Assembly: GCA_002455955.1 (NCBI GenBank)
Contig: DKLZ01000048.1
Span: 1-20,114 of the forward strand
Origin: Dehalococcoidia bacterium UBA6627
Lineage (GTDB): Bacteria; Chloroflexota; Dehalococcoidia; UBA2979
Direction of reading: 5' to 3'
Length of the DNA: 20,114 nt
In this document: in pieces, positions 1 through 6,922 of the stretch
How positions within the stretch are numbered: position 1 is the stretch's first letter
Layout of the letters: the number at the start of each line of letters is the position of its first letter
Notes under the pieces: generated by a model
What the model saw: only the letters and a program-made list of their open reading frames with translations
Told to the model about the DNA's origin: nothing
The model's database searches: none
Program-made: the position numbers and the translations under genes

Positions 1-24
1 ATATGTATCGCATCCCTCTAACGT
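1..24. repeat. 24-nt direct repeat, copy 1
   Basis: The 24 bases, containing TGTATCGCATCCCTCTAACG, are identical to 2548-2571. This copy sits at the very start of the window, so it may extend further left. The second copy lies directly after a terminator-like hairpin and ahead of the sortase gene, which suggests both copies are part of a recurring gene-upstream or post-terminator element. Exact identity over 24 nt in two intergenic sites is not expected by chance. Confidence 0.8.
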
Positions 25-313
25 ATATTTGATGTACAAAGTGGTTAACCTAACTGCTGTCCGGCGCGTTTCCATATGTACGCCGGGCTCTATGCTCTGG
101 CTGTGCCTGTGTGCAGCTGCATGGATCTAGGCAGAAGTGGATGCGTTCAATACAGGTCAGAAGTCGGGCGGCCCTTGTGGCGTTCAGCTCGAGCGGCGGT
201 ACAAAGTACGTCGCGATGGACGGCTTGCCTTGAACACCATAGAAGGAGGAGCTCGAGGATAGCCATACGAGGAATTGTTTCGAATATAAAGAACGGATTG
301 TTCAATCGAAGGA
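1..313. other. Intergenic leader upstream of the surface protein gene
   Basis: I find no convincing gene in these 313 bases. They begin with one copy of a 24-nt direct repeat (1-24) that recurs at 2548-2571. A good Shine-Dalgarno-like AGGAGG lies at 244-249, but no ATG, GTG or TTG follows at a usable distance. The reading frame of the next gene is closed by a TAA at 287-289, so that gene cannot start further upstream. The stretch is therefore probably a long 5' untranslated leader or promoter region. I could not assign a confident -35/-10 pair. Confidence 0.5.
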
Positions 314-1813
314 TTGAAAGTTTTGATTAAGACTAAATTCACTGCGTACGGTCTTGCCGTCGCTGTGGCATTCGTTGCAGCAGTCATGCTTGTAGTCGTA
401 GGTACCCCGAATGAGGTATCTGCTGACAAGGGTGTAACTGGTGCTCTGTCTCAGACGATCACGAATGCTTCAGGCGGAGAAGCCGTCAACCTAAAAGGTA
501 CGCATCAATCAGGTAAAGAAGCTTGTGATGAGGGAACGTTCGCCGTTGCCGCACCAACAGGCGGTACCGTTGCAGCACCAACTGACGCTGCATGTGCAAC
601 GATCAAGACGACTGTCACGGTTCTGAATAAGACCACTGACACTTCGGTGACCGTTGCATCGACGACCGGTTTCCCGGCGTCTGGTTCGATCATTGTTGAC
701 AATGACGGCAACGACAACCTCGCCACTGGTGCTGTTGAAGTTATCGACTACACGAGCATTACGAAGACCAGCATTGATGGTATGACCCGTGCTCGTGCCG
801 GTACCGCGGCACTCGCCCTGGCAGTCAATGCAGATGTATACCCTGCGGTTTACAGCACCATCACCATCGCTGCGCGTGCTAACGCAGCCACGACGACGAA
901 CATCGCTGATGCATCAGGGTTCGTTGCTGGTGGCACCACCGGTGCTGACATCATGGTCGACCCGGATGGGACGATCGATATCATTGCAGCGTCGGCGATC
1001 AGTGGTAACACGATCACTCACGCCGCTGGTACTGGTGTAAAGGCACTTGGTGAGTTCGTTGTCCAGATTTCTGGTGACAACACTGACTCGGCCACAGCGG
1101 TATTCACGCGAACTGCAGCGACCACGACTTCTGGTACGTTCACGTACACGCTTACGGCGAACGGTCAGACGTCGACTAAGGGCACTGCGACCGTGTCGAT
1201 TATTACTGACAAGCCAACAGCTGACGCCACGTCAGCGACCGTTTCGGCAACTGAGCCGAAGGCGCTGCCAGTTATCGTTTCGCTGACTGGTTCTGACACG
1301 ACTGAGGCGAAGAGCACGCCTTCGTTCACCATGACCAAGCTCCCGACTAAGGGTGTCATGGGTACGATTACAGCTGCTCTGTGTACTGACGTAGCATCTG
1401 CCAAGGTTGGTTCAGTAATGACCAACTGCACCTCGACGGTGATTTACACGCCGTTGCTTGGAGCCACTGGTAGTGACAGCGCTGAGTACACGATGACCAA
1501 CGGTGGTGAGACATCTGTCGCTGCCACGATCACGCTTACGCTTCCAGCAGCTGCTGTTGTAGAAACAGTTGCAGCAGCTACGGGCTTTGATGGCACGATC
1601 GTTGCTGGCGTCAACCTGACCACCCACGCTGGTGGTACGGTAACGGCGATGGCAGCTGATGCAGTTGCAGCTGGCGCGACTTCGGTCTCAGTGACCAGCG
1701 CTGGTAGTTTCATCGTCCACGTTGTGGGCGCGCCGAGCTTTGTAAACCAGGCCTTCACTGATCACTTCACGGATGGTGTGCCTGCTGGCACCGTCATGCT
1801 GGTGGTCAAGTAA
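314..1813 (+). CDS. Secreted modular cell-surface protein
   Basis: About 499 residues. An N-terminal hydrophobic signal segment (residues ~9-30) precedes a Thr/Ala/Val-rich extracellular region. Residues ~111-179 and ~191-248 look like two diverged copies of a short module with a TGFPASG-type turn, an acidic 'VDNDG/VDPDG' stretch and a 'GMTRA..GT' or 'GNTITHAAGT' ending, a pattern also seen in phage-tail and surface proteins. Residues ~298-412 resemble a cadherin-like/tandem-95 beta-sandwich (KLPTKGVMGTI, then IYTPLLGATGSDSAEYT). The C-terminal ~85 residues, including GAPSFVNQAF and GVPAGT, form a separate small domain. There is no C-terminal membrane anchor or sorting motif, so attachment must be non-covalent or through a partner. 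The start is TTG: either 314, or 323, which has GAAGGA better spaced at 308-313. No ATG is available in frame. The likely role is structural or adhesive at the surface; no enzymatic motif is visible. Confidence 0.75.
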   Translation: MKVLIKTKFTAYGLAVAVAFVAAVMLVVVGTPNEVSADKGVTGALSQTITNASGGEAVNLKGTHQSGKEACDEGTFAVAAPTGGTVAAPTDAACATIKTTVTVLNKTTDTSVTVASTTGFPASGSIIVDNDGNDNLATGAVEVIDYTSITKTSIDGMTRARAGTAALALAVNADVYPAVYSTITIAARANAATTTNIADASGFVAGGTTGADIMVDPDGTIDIIAASAISGNTITHAAGTGVKALGEFVVQISGDNTDSATAVFTRTAATTTSGTFTYTLTANGQTSTKGTATVSIITDKPTADATSATVSATEPKALPVIVSLTGSDTTEAKSTPSFTMTKLPTKGVMGTITAALCTDVASAKVGSVMTNCTSTVIYTPLLGATGSDSAEYTMTNGGETSVAATITLTLPAAAVVETVAAATGFDGTIVAGVNLTTHAGGTVTAMAADAVAAGATSVSVTSAGSFIVHVVGAPSFVNQAFTDHFTDGVPAGTVMLVVK

Positions 1814-1847
1814 AGTCAGGGCAGGGCTAAGTTCCTTTGATTAGATC

Positions 1848-1890
1848 GGACAGGTTGTCCGGGCGTTTAGTCGCCCAGGCAACCTGCTCC
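1848..1890 (+). promoter_or_regulatory. Strong intercistronic hairpin
   Basis: The bases 1848-1865 pair with 1872-1890 around a 6-nt loop (TTTAGT), giving about 17 base pairs interrupted by three single-base bulges. The hairpin starts 34 nt after the stop of the surface protein gene and ends 17 nt before the ribosome-binding site of the next gene. No T-run follows, so a classical terminator is unlikely. An mRNA-stabilising or processing hairpin that sets different levels for the two cistrons, or partial attenuation, fits better. Confidence 0.55.
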
Positions 1891-1918
1891 GGATTGATTG
1901 AGGACGCAAGGAGTCGAT

Positions 1919-2473
1919 ATGACTTTGTTTCGTAAGACATTGGCTCTGAGCGCTGCCTTCGCGGTCGCAGTGTCCCTCTTTGGGGCACTCGCAACCACGG
2001 TTAACGCTCAGACCAACCCACCGTTCACCGCGTATGGTACCGGTGCAACGTCTGGTGATGAGATTGGCATTATGTCTGGCACGACGTCGTGTGCTACGGC
2101 CACGGCTGACGCTAGCGGTAACTGGGGTCCGGTCCAGGTTGGTGAAACGCTCGGTAGCTGCTCTTTTGCAGCTGGCGACACGATTTCGTTCACCCTGAAC
2201 GGTTCCACTGCCGAACAGACTGAGACATGGGCTTCTGGTGGAGCTCCGGCTGCTGTTGCAACTGGTACGGTTCTTTCCGTAGCTGCTGCTGCCGCAGAAG
2301 AGCCTGCCGCAGAAGAGCCTGCCGCAGAGGAAGCTGCTCCTGCAGCTGCTGACACCGGTAATGCAGGTCTCGTCCTTAGCGGTTCGGGTACGAACTCGAT
2401 TGCTGTAATCACTCTTGCTGCATTTGCAGTGATGATGATTGCTGGTGGTCGCGTCGCGACGCGCACTCGCTAG
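1919..2473 (+). CDS. Small secreted protein with sortase-like C-terminal signal
   Basis: 184 residues from the ATG at 1919, chosen because AAGGAG lies 5 nt upstream; a TTG at 1898 would add seven residues. A signal peptide covers residues 1-30 with a probable cut after VNA. Residues ~33-117 form one domain (AYGTGATSGDEIG, two cysteines at 58 and 81, GDTISFTLNG, ETWASGG) resembling a beta-rich domain repeated in secreted Chloroflexota and actinobacterial proteins. A flexible Ala/Glu/Pro linker (121-144) leads to AADTG (143-147), a hydrophobic segment (~157-176) and a basic tail RVATRTR. This is the layout of a cell-wall sorting signal, with AADTG in place of LPXTG. The sortase encoded ~260 bp downstream is the natural candidate enzyme. 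The function of the mature domain is unknown. Confidence 0.75.
   Translation: MTLFRKTLALSAAFAVAVSLFGALATTVNAQTNPPFTAYGTGATSGDEIGIMSGTTSCATATADASGNWGPVQVGETLGSCSFAAGDTISFTLNGSTAEQTETWASGGAPAAVATGTVLSVAAAAAEEPAAEEPAAEEAAPAAADTGNAGLVLSGSGTNSIAVITLAAFAVMMIAGGRVATRTR
2291..2330 (+). repeat. 15-nt tandem repeat in the Ala/Glu/Pro linker
   Basis: The unit GCCGCAGAAGAGCCT occurs twice exactly (2291-2305 and 2306-2320), followed by a partial third copy starting GCCGCAGAGG. It encodes AAEEP units of the spacer just before the sorting signal. Because the unit is in frame, gain or loss of copies would change linker length without breaking the gene. Confidence 0.8.
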
Positions 2474-2501
2474 AGACTGTTCGACTTTCCGTCGACAATT
2501 T

Positions 2502-2541
2502 CGGTCGGCTTTTGCAGGGAATTTCTTGCAGGAGCCGACCG
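2502..2541 (+). terminator. Likely rho-independent terminator
   Basis: CGGTCGGCT at 2502-2510 is perfectly complementary to AGCCGACCG at 2533-2541, with a 22-nt loop. A short pyrimidine stretch TTTCTT follows. It sits 29 nt after the stop of the small secreted protein. The long loop and short T-run make it weaker than an ideal terminator, but its position fits the end of the two-gene surface operon. Confidence 0.6.
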
Positions 2542-2547
2542 TTTCTT

Positions 2548-2571
2548 ATATGTATCGCATCCCTCTAACGT
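2548..2571. repeat. 24-nt direct repeat, copy 2
   Basis: Identical to window positions 1-24. It begins 6 nt after the terminator-like hairpin and lies 161 nt before the sortase start codon. The 160 nt between it and the sortase gene hold no other gene that I can support. A TATGAT at 2618-2623 could be a -10 element, but I see no -35 at proper spacing. Confidence 0.8.
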
Positions 2572-2731
2572 GACGTTGTGAATCGGATATTGCGGTCGTT
2601 AGCATAGATGCTCGTTGTATGATTTCGGTTGTCTGAAAGATGTCATTCAAGATCGCAACGCAGATGTGAGAGTTTATGAGTAAAGGCTGTGGATTCAGCA
2701 GTAACGTTTCGCTAATGGGAACAGGCAACAG

Positions 2732-3547
2732 ATGATTATGCGCGGTGTCCTAATTGGGCTTTTGGTGGCGTTGGTTGGCGTTGTCGTTGCGGCAGTCATT
2801 CTTGGAAATGATTCGGATGATTCATCATCGGTGGCTCTGCGTGCTTCTACGGTAGTTCCCGTTGAACCAACCCAAACCACCCAAACGAAAGATACGACCT
2901 CGGCTGCGGCGACCGACAGTACAGCTACAGCGACGCCGACTGAAGTAACCAGTACTCCCGAACCGACTGGAACTCCTGAACCAACGGCAACACCGGAACC
3001 GACTGTCGGAAATATTACTGATCTGGTGTCAGCGCACGGACATCCTTCGGGTTATGACTTTGCTCGATTGCGAATTCCTATTATTGAAGTGGACGCGCCG
3101 GTCGGTGCAAGCGTGGTTAGTCGGACTGCTGGAGCACAGATGAGTGACCCTATCGGGCCCGCGACAACTCTGTGGTACGACCTGAGTGAATGGTCCAACT
3201 TGGGTGGTAGTCCTGGCGAAGGTGGCAACGCCATTTTCTCCGGCCATCGCGATCTTGCTTCTTACATTCCGTACGCCGATGTGACTTATTTAGGGGTAGC
3301 GGTGTTTTGGGAGCTCGATTTGCTATCACGTGGCGACCAGATCTTTATTGATTACAACGGAGAAACGCTTGAATACGTAGTCCAGTGGACTGAGCAGATC
3401 AACGCGGGCAATAGTGCTCGCTGGACGGAGATACTGAGTGCTGATGTCGCAGTGGATTCGATTACGCTTTACACATGTGGTGGCGAATTTGACATCAACT
3501 CGCGCAGTTACGCTGATCGGGTCATTGTGCGCGCGGAACGTGCCTAA
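2732..3547 (+). CDS. Sortase, class F-like transpeptidase
   Basis: 271 residues. A single N-terminal membrane anchor (~5-24) is followed by a Thr/Pro/Glu-rich spacer with TPEPT repeats (~65-92), which would lift the catalytic domain off the membrane. The domain begins near 'ARLRIPIIEVDAPV' (111-124). Catalytic residues are visible: His172 in SGHRD, Cys249 in TLYTCGG and Arg263 in YADRVIV, the sortase His-Cys-Arg triad. The TCGGEFD...DRVIV signature is closest to class F sortases of Actinobacteria and Chloroflexota; class E cannot be excluded. Sortases cut C-terminal sorting signals and join the protein to the envelope. The small protein at 1919 with an AADTG signal is the obvious substrate, although the terminator and separate leader suggest independent transcription. 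ATG 2732 and ATG 2738 are both possible starts. Confidence 0.88.
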   Translation: MIMRGVLIGLLVALVGVVVAAVILGNDSDDSSSVALRASTVVPVEPTQTTQTKDTTSAAATDSTATATPTEVTSTPEPTGTPEPTATPEPTVGNITDLVSAHGHPSGYDFARLRIPIIEVDAPVGASVVSRTAGAQMSDPIGPATTLWYDLSEWSNLGGSPGEGGNAIFSGHRDLASYIPYADVTYLGVAVFWELDLLSRGDQIFIDYNGETLEYVVQWTEQINAGNSARWTEILSADVAVDSITLYTCGGEFDINSRSYADRVIVRAERA

Positions 3548-3578
3548 CAGACATTTTCTATTTTCGAGACTGTCGTGA

Positions 3579-3670
3579 TGGCGGAGAGGGTGGGATTCGA
3601 ACCCACGAGGAGGGTTGCCCCCCCTACCCGCTTTCCAGGCGAGCCTGATCAGCCACTCCAGCACCTCTCC
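3579..3670 (-). tRNA. tRNA-Ser (GGA anticodon)
   Basis: On the minus strand the acceptor GGAGAGG (3670-3664) pairs with CCTCTCC (3589-3583), followed by discriminator G and an encoded CCA (3581-3579). The anticodon loop CTGGAAA gives GGA, reading UCC/UCU serine codons. The T arm is standard (GTGGGTTCGAATCCCAC). A long variable arm, the serine class II feature, gives a length of 92 nt including CCA. It lies next to a second serine tRNA with a nearly identical acceptor and T arm. Confidence 0.95.
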
Positions 3671-3716
3671 GCGAAGAATATTTATTCCTGTGGTATTTCT
3701 GTTTGATAGAGGTTGA

Positions 3717-3802
3717 TGGCGGAGAGGGTGGGATTCGAACCCACGAGACTCTCGTCTACCTGTTTTCGAGACAGGCGCCTTCAACCACTCGGCCACCTCT
3801 CC
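3717..3802 (-). tRNA. tRNA-Ser (CGA anticodon)
   Basis: On the minus strand the acceptor GGAGAGG (3802-3796) pairs with CCTCTCC, then discriminator G at 3720 and encoded CCA at 3719-3717. The anticodon stem-loop contains CTCGAAAAC, giving CGA, which reads UCG. A long variable arm confirms a class II serine tRNA. It lies 46 nt upstream, in transcription direction, of tRNA-Ser(GGA). The shared acceptor and T arm suggest an old tandem duplication. Confidence 0.95.
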
Positions 3803-3857
3803 ATGAGCCAGTATAAGTCTGAGTCGCTGAGGCTCAATTCAGTCTGACAGCGATTTG

Positions 3858-4193
3858 TTAATCAGACAGCCGACCTGACCGTCGCAGATGGTCATTGCGC
3901 AGTTCTGATTCAGCCGTGGCCTCAGCTTCGTTCGCATCTTCTATTGCCTGTGCAAGGTGACTGCGCCAATTCATGAGTGAGTTCTGCAATCTGATGGTAG
4001 GCCGCTGGAGTCCCGGGGGTAGCTGAGTTGGGGTATCTTTTTGGTTGATCAGGCGGCGCGTAGCGGCGAATGCACTCGCGGCGCCAATACCGATCGCAAA
4101 GACTGTGCTGAAAGGCATTCTCGGGACCTGAGAGAGTGCTTTGAGCGGTAAAAGTATGATCACCACAGGAGCCAGCAACACACTACGAATCAT
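3858..4193 (-). CDS. Small membrane protein of unknown function
   Basis: 111 residues from ATG at 4193, with GGAG about 7 nt upstream. Two hydrophobic segments (~4-20 and ~27-45) are followed by a hydrophilic, charged C-terminal half (~46-111) rich in Glu, Ala and Arg and probably helical (LAQAIEDANEAEATAE). No catalytic motif is visible. It starts 15 nt after the stop of another small membrane protein, so the two are almost certainly co-transcribed and may act together. I do not recognise the family. Confidence 0.6.
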   Translation of the reverse strand: MIRSVLLAPVVIILLPLKALSQVPRMPFSTVFAIGIGAASAFAATRRLINQKDTPTQLPPGLQRPTIRLQNSLMNWRSHLAQAIEDANEAEATAESELRNDHLRRSGRLSD

Positions 4194-4208
4194 TATTGGG
4201 CTCCGAGT

Positions 4209-4571
4209 TCAACGACGTCGATCACGGAAACCTGATAGTGATGCGATACCGCGGCGGATGCCTCTCACAGCTGAGACGACTCGAATCACCGGGCTCACTG
4301 CATTATCCATCATGAAATCACTAGTACCTCGGACACTTTCTGCTGTTTTCCGCACTTCCTCGATTGTTGGCTTGACGGGGTCTTCGAGCAGTTCACGGAG
4401 CATATTCCGTACGCCCCAGATGATGTAAATCAGTAACAGGATGAGAGCGGTGAATACGAGGAGTGCGATCACACCCATTAAGCCATAGAACACGATCACG
4501 AAATCGCGCCATTCTTCGACGCTAGGCCATGACCAGCCAAAGATCAGCACGTTCTGAACGAAGTCATTCAA
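4209..4571 (-). CDS. Small membrane-anchored protein with amphipathic tail
   Basis: 120 residues. One long hydrophobic segment spans ~24-53. A hydrophilic helical region follows (RNMLRELLEDPVKPTIEEVR), then a basic C-terminus ending GFRDRRR. This is the general layout of DUF948-like proteins, but I cannot assign it to that family by motif. The start is TTG at 4571 with GGTGAG about 7 nt upstream; no ATG is near. The gene lies downstream of mnmA on the same strand, after a 107-nt gap, and directly ahead of a second membrane protein. Confidence 0.6.
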   Translation of the reverse strand: MNDFVQNVLIFGWSWPSVEEWRDFVIVFYGLMGVIALLVFTALILLLIYIIWGVRNMLRELLEDPVKPTIEEVRKTAESVRGTSDFMMDNAVSPVIRVVSAVRGIRRGIASLSGFRDRRR

Positions 4572-4678
4572 TATGTCTCACCGCCGTGGGTTTACAACCG
4601 ATTTGCCATGCTACGCGTGGATTCTGAGGACTGGCAATCGACCCGTCTTGCATACCCGATCTGTTAGGTTCGCTACCG

Positions 4679-5758
4679 TCATGAAAAATGTTGTTCGATG
4701 GTCCCACCTCCAACGACTTCTGAGTCGCGATAGAGAACGATTGCTTGTCCGGGTGCTGCGGCGCGGATAGGAGTGTCAGCTACGAAGGTAAAGCGACTGA
4801 CTGACCGTTCGGTTACGCGCCCCGGGAGATCTGCGCCGTGATAGCGAACGCGCGCTGTGAGTGATTCTCCGAGTGCCGGTGGTTGGTTTACCCAGTGTGG
4901 ATCGATGGCAAGCACCTCAGTTGTTTCTAGGTCAGCATCACTTCCGATCACAATGATGTTGCGATCTGCATCGATCCGTGTCACGTAGCGAGGATCTTGT
5001 GCAGTGACACCGAGGCCACGGCGTTGGCCCACTGTGTAGTTCGATATTCCGTCATGGTGGCCGACTACCTGCCCCGAGGTAGATTGCAATTCACCAGATG
5101 GCGTTGTCACGCCCCGCTCACGCAGTACTGATCGGTAATCACCTTCCGGGACGAAGCAGATATCGACGCTGTCAGGCTTATCAGCAAGCGGTAGTTTGAA
5201 ATCACGGGCGACCTGACGTGTATCGTCTTTTTCGAGGTTAGCGAGCGGAAAGATCGTGCGAGACAGTGCCGCCTGGTCGAGTGTATACAACACGTACGAT
5301 TGGTCCTTTGTTGGGTCCGCTGCTTTGTGAAGCTGCCAACCATCATCAGAGGCGTCTATCCGGGCGTAGTGTCCGGTCGCGAGTCGATCGACGCCCATAG
5401 CGATCGCTCGATCGAGTAGGGTTGCAAATTTTACATACTGGTTGCAGTTTAAACACGGATTGGGTGTACGACCGTTCACATAGGCTGCAACGAAAGGTTC
5501 GATCACATTGTGTTCGAAATCTTGTTCCATGTTCATCACATAGTGTGGGATACCGAGTACCTGAGCGGCAGCGCGAGCATCAGCGATATCTTCGATACCA
5601 CAGCAGGTTCGTTGCGAACGAAGGACAGTGTTGTTGGGCTCTGTATAAAGCCGTAATGTGACACCGATCACTTCGTAACCTTGTTCGACCAGAAGTGCAG
5701 CAGCGACAGCAGAGTCGACTCCACCAGACATTGCTACCAGTACGCGTTGTGTCATCAC
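4679..5758 (-). CDS. mnmA: tRNA 2-thiouridine(34) synthase MnmA (TrmU)
   Basis: 359 residues, the usual length. MnmA transfers sulfur to position 2 of the wobble uridine in tRNA Lys, Glu and Gln, using ATP to adenylate the base. The PP-loop SGGVDS is at residues 11-16. The two catalytic cysteines are Cys102 in NPCLNCN and Cys201 in DICFVPEGDY. ATGHYARI (127-134) and the QSYVLYTL segment are conserved family features. The C-terminal part (~290-359) is the beta-barrel domain ending RDSEVVGGGTIE. Start is GTG 5758 or ATG 5755; no strong ribosome-binding site favours either. The gene is divergent from rsfS across a 188-bp intergenic region. Confidence 0.95.
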   Translation of the reverse strand: MMTQRVLVAMSGGVDSAVAAALLVEQGYEVIGVTLRLYTEPNNTVLRSQRTCCGIEDIADARAAAQVLGIPHYVMNMEQDFEHNVIEPFVAAYVNGRTPNPCLNCNQYVKFATLLDRAIAMGVDRLATGHYARIDASDDGWQLHKAADPTKDQSYVLYTLDQAALSRTIFPLANLEKDDTRQVARDFKLPLADKPDSVDICFVPEGDYRSVLRERGVTTPSGELQSTSGQVVGHHDGISNYTVGQRRGLGVTAQDPRYVTRIDADRNIIVIGSDADLETTEVLAIDPHWVNQPPALGESLTARVRYHGADLPGRVTERSVSRFTFVADTPIRAAAPGQAIVLYRDSEVVGGGTIEQHFS

Positions 5759-5946
5759 TCTAGTGTACGAGTCTCGTCCATCAAGTTCTGTGCTATTTCC
5801 TCTTGAACCGCACTGCTAGGATGATTTTCGCTATCGGATCGAGAAGTATTTTGCTTAATTGAACTACGATTGCTGATCGCCGACACTGTGTTTGTCTGCG
5901 AAATCACGGGAAACCGCATTGAGCCAATGTATAGGCTGAGCGGGGC

Positions 5947-6342
5947 TTGATAGCAGCTGAGTTGGGCGCATCCGTTTTGACAATTCAAATCCAAGAGCCC
6001 GATCTAGAATTGGCTCATGAGATCGTCGACTGGCTTGCCGATCGGCAAGTGGCTGATGTCGTGCTTTTGGACCTCACCCAACTCACAGCCTTTACGGACT
6101 ATTTCATAGTGGGCACTGTCGACAATATCCGCCAGGCACGTGCTGTTGCAGATACTGTAGAACGAAGTGTTCGTGATCGTGGCGGACCGCGCATTCGACC
6201 GGAGGGATCGGCCGAAACTGGTTGGATTCTCCTAGACACTGAGCTAGGGATCGTAGTTCATCTTTTTTCACCACAGGTGAGAATGCGTTATGACCTAGAG
6301 GGCCTCTGGAATAGAGCGCAGGAAATAGTACGGGTTCAGTAG
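5947..6342 (+). CDS. rsfS: Ribosome silencing factor RsfS (Iojap/YbeB family)
   Basis: About 131 residues. RsfS binds ribosomal protein uL14 on the 50S subunit and blocks subunit joining when nutrients are scarce. Family features are DLTQLTAFTDYFIVGT (~42-57), the charged RIRPEGSAETGWILLD region (~87-102) and GIVVHLFSPQVRMRYDLEGLW (~105-125). The start is uncertain: TTG 5947 is taken here, with GAGCGGGG just upstream, but TTG 5962 or 5977 would give a protein nearer the family norm. rsfS often sits beside nadD; here it stands alone, divergent from mnmA and convergent with ndk. Confidence 0.92.
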   Translation: MIAAELGASVLTIQIQEPDLELAHEIVDWLADRQVADVVLLDLTQLTAFTDYFIVGTVDNIRQARAVADTVERSVRDRGGPRIRPEGSAETGWILLDTELGIVVHLFSPQVRMRYDLEGLWNRAQEIVRVQ

Positions 6343-6452
6343 TGCAGATGTGATTCGGGCTCAGAAATTCTTAGCAAGGCAAATTGTGGTTTCCCGGCTG
6401 TTGCTATCTGTTCACACGCTAAGAGAACGAATGCTGGAGTACGAGCCGTCGA

Positions 6453-6902
6453 TTATTCGAATATCCATGGGTCACTGTCACGTTTCCAATTTTCGACTAC
6501 TTGATTATCAAAAAAGATACTGATCTCGCGTTCCGCACTCTGTGAGCTGTCAGAGCCGTGCACGAGGTTACGTCCTATCTCGATACCGAGGTCTCCTCGG
6601 ATAGTTCCCGGTGATGCCTCTGTTGGGTTTGTAGAACCGATCGTTTGTCGTGCTGCGGAAACGGCATCCGGACCCTCGAAAATCGCGGCGATGATAGGAC
6701 ACGCCGTGATGTAGTCAACAAGACCATCAAAAAATGGTTTTCCTTCGTGTTCCCCGTAGTGTTGTTTTGCCAACGCTTCGTCTACATGTAGTAGTCGTAA
6801 GCCAACCAACTTCAGGCCTCTACGTTCTAGGCGGCCGAGTACTTCAAATGCCAGACCACGTTGCATTGCATCGGGCTTAACAAGAATCAATGTTTGTTCC
6901 AT
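6453..6902 (-). CDS. ndk: Nucleoside diphosphate kinase
   Basis: 149 residues from ATG 6902, chosen because AAGGAA lies just upstream and the protein then begins MEQTLILVKPDA like the family; an in-frame upstream start would add eight residues of poor match. The enzyme moves the gamma phosphate from ATP to nucleoside diphosphates through a phosphohistidine. Lys9 (VKPDA), the ASPGTIRGD segment (~96-104) and catalytic His115 in NLVHGSDS are all present. It follows tsaB by 20 nt on the same strand and is the last gene of the minus-strand run. Confidence 0.97.
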   Translation of the reverse strand: MEQTLILVKPDAMQRGLAFEVLGRLERRGLKLVGLRLLHVDEALAKQHYGEHEGKPFFDGLVDYITACPIIAAIFEGPDAVSAARQTIGSTNPTEASPGTIRGDLGIEIGRNLVHGSDSSQSAEREISIFFDNQVVENWKRDSDPWIFE

Positions 6903-6922
6903 GAAAGTTCCTTCTGAATTCT

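Noticed and set aside
76..330. Open frame of 84 codons in the leader region
   Set aside because: It runs into the surface protein gene in another frame, has a Cys/Arg/Ser-rich unnatural composition and no ribosome-binding site.
3717..3802. Repeated tRNA-Ser acceptor and T-arm sequences as a possible mobile-element attachment site
   Set aside because: Both copies are complete tRNA genes with encoded CCA and no integrase or element lies beside them; simple tandem tRNA genes explain it.
4564..4653. 29-codon minus-strand frame between mnmA and the membrane protein gene
   Set aside because: It overlaps the TTG start of the next gene, has no ribosome-binding site and no recognisable features.
5755..5994. 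Minus-strand frame ending in a GTGA overlap with mnmA
   Set aside because: The overlap is tempting, and a shorter version could start at the ATG near 5916, but the product is Ser/Asn-rich, low in structure and resembles no family; its longer form overlaps rsfS.
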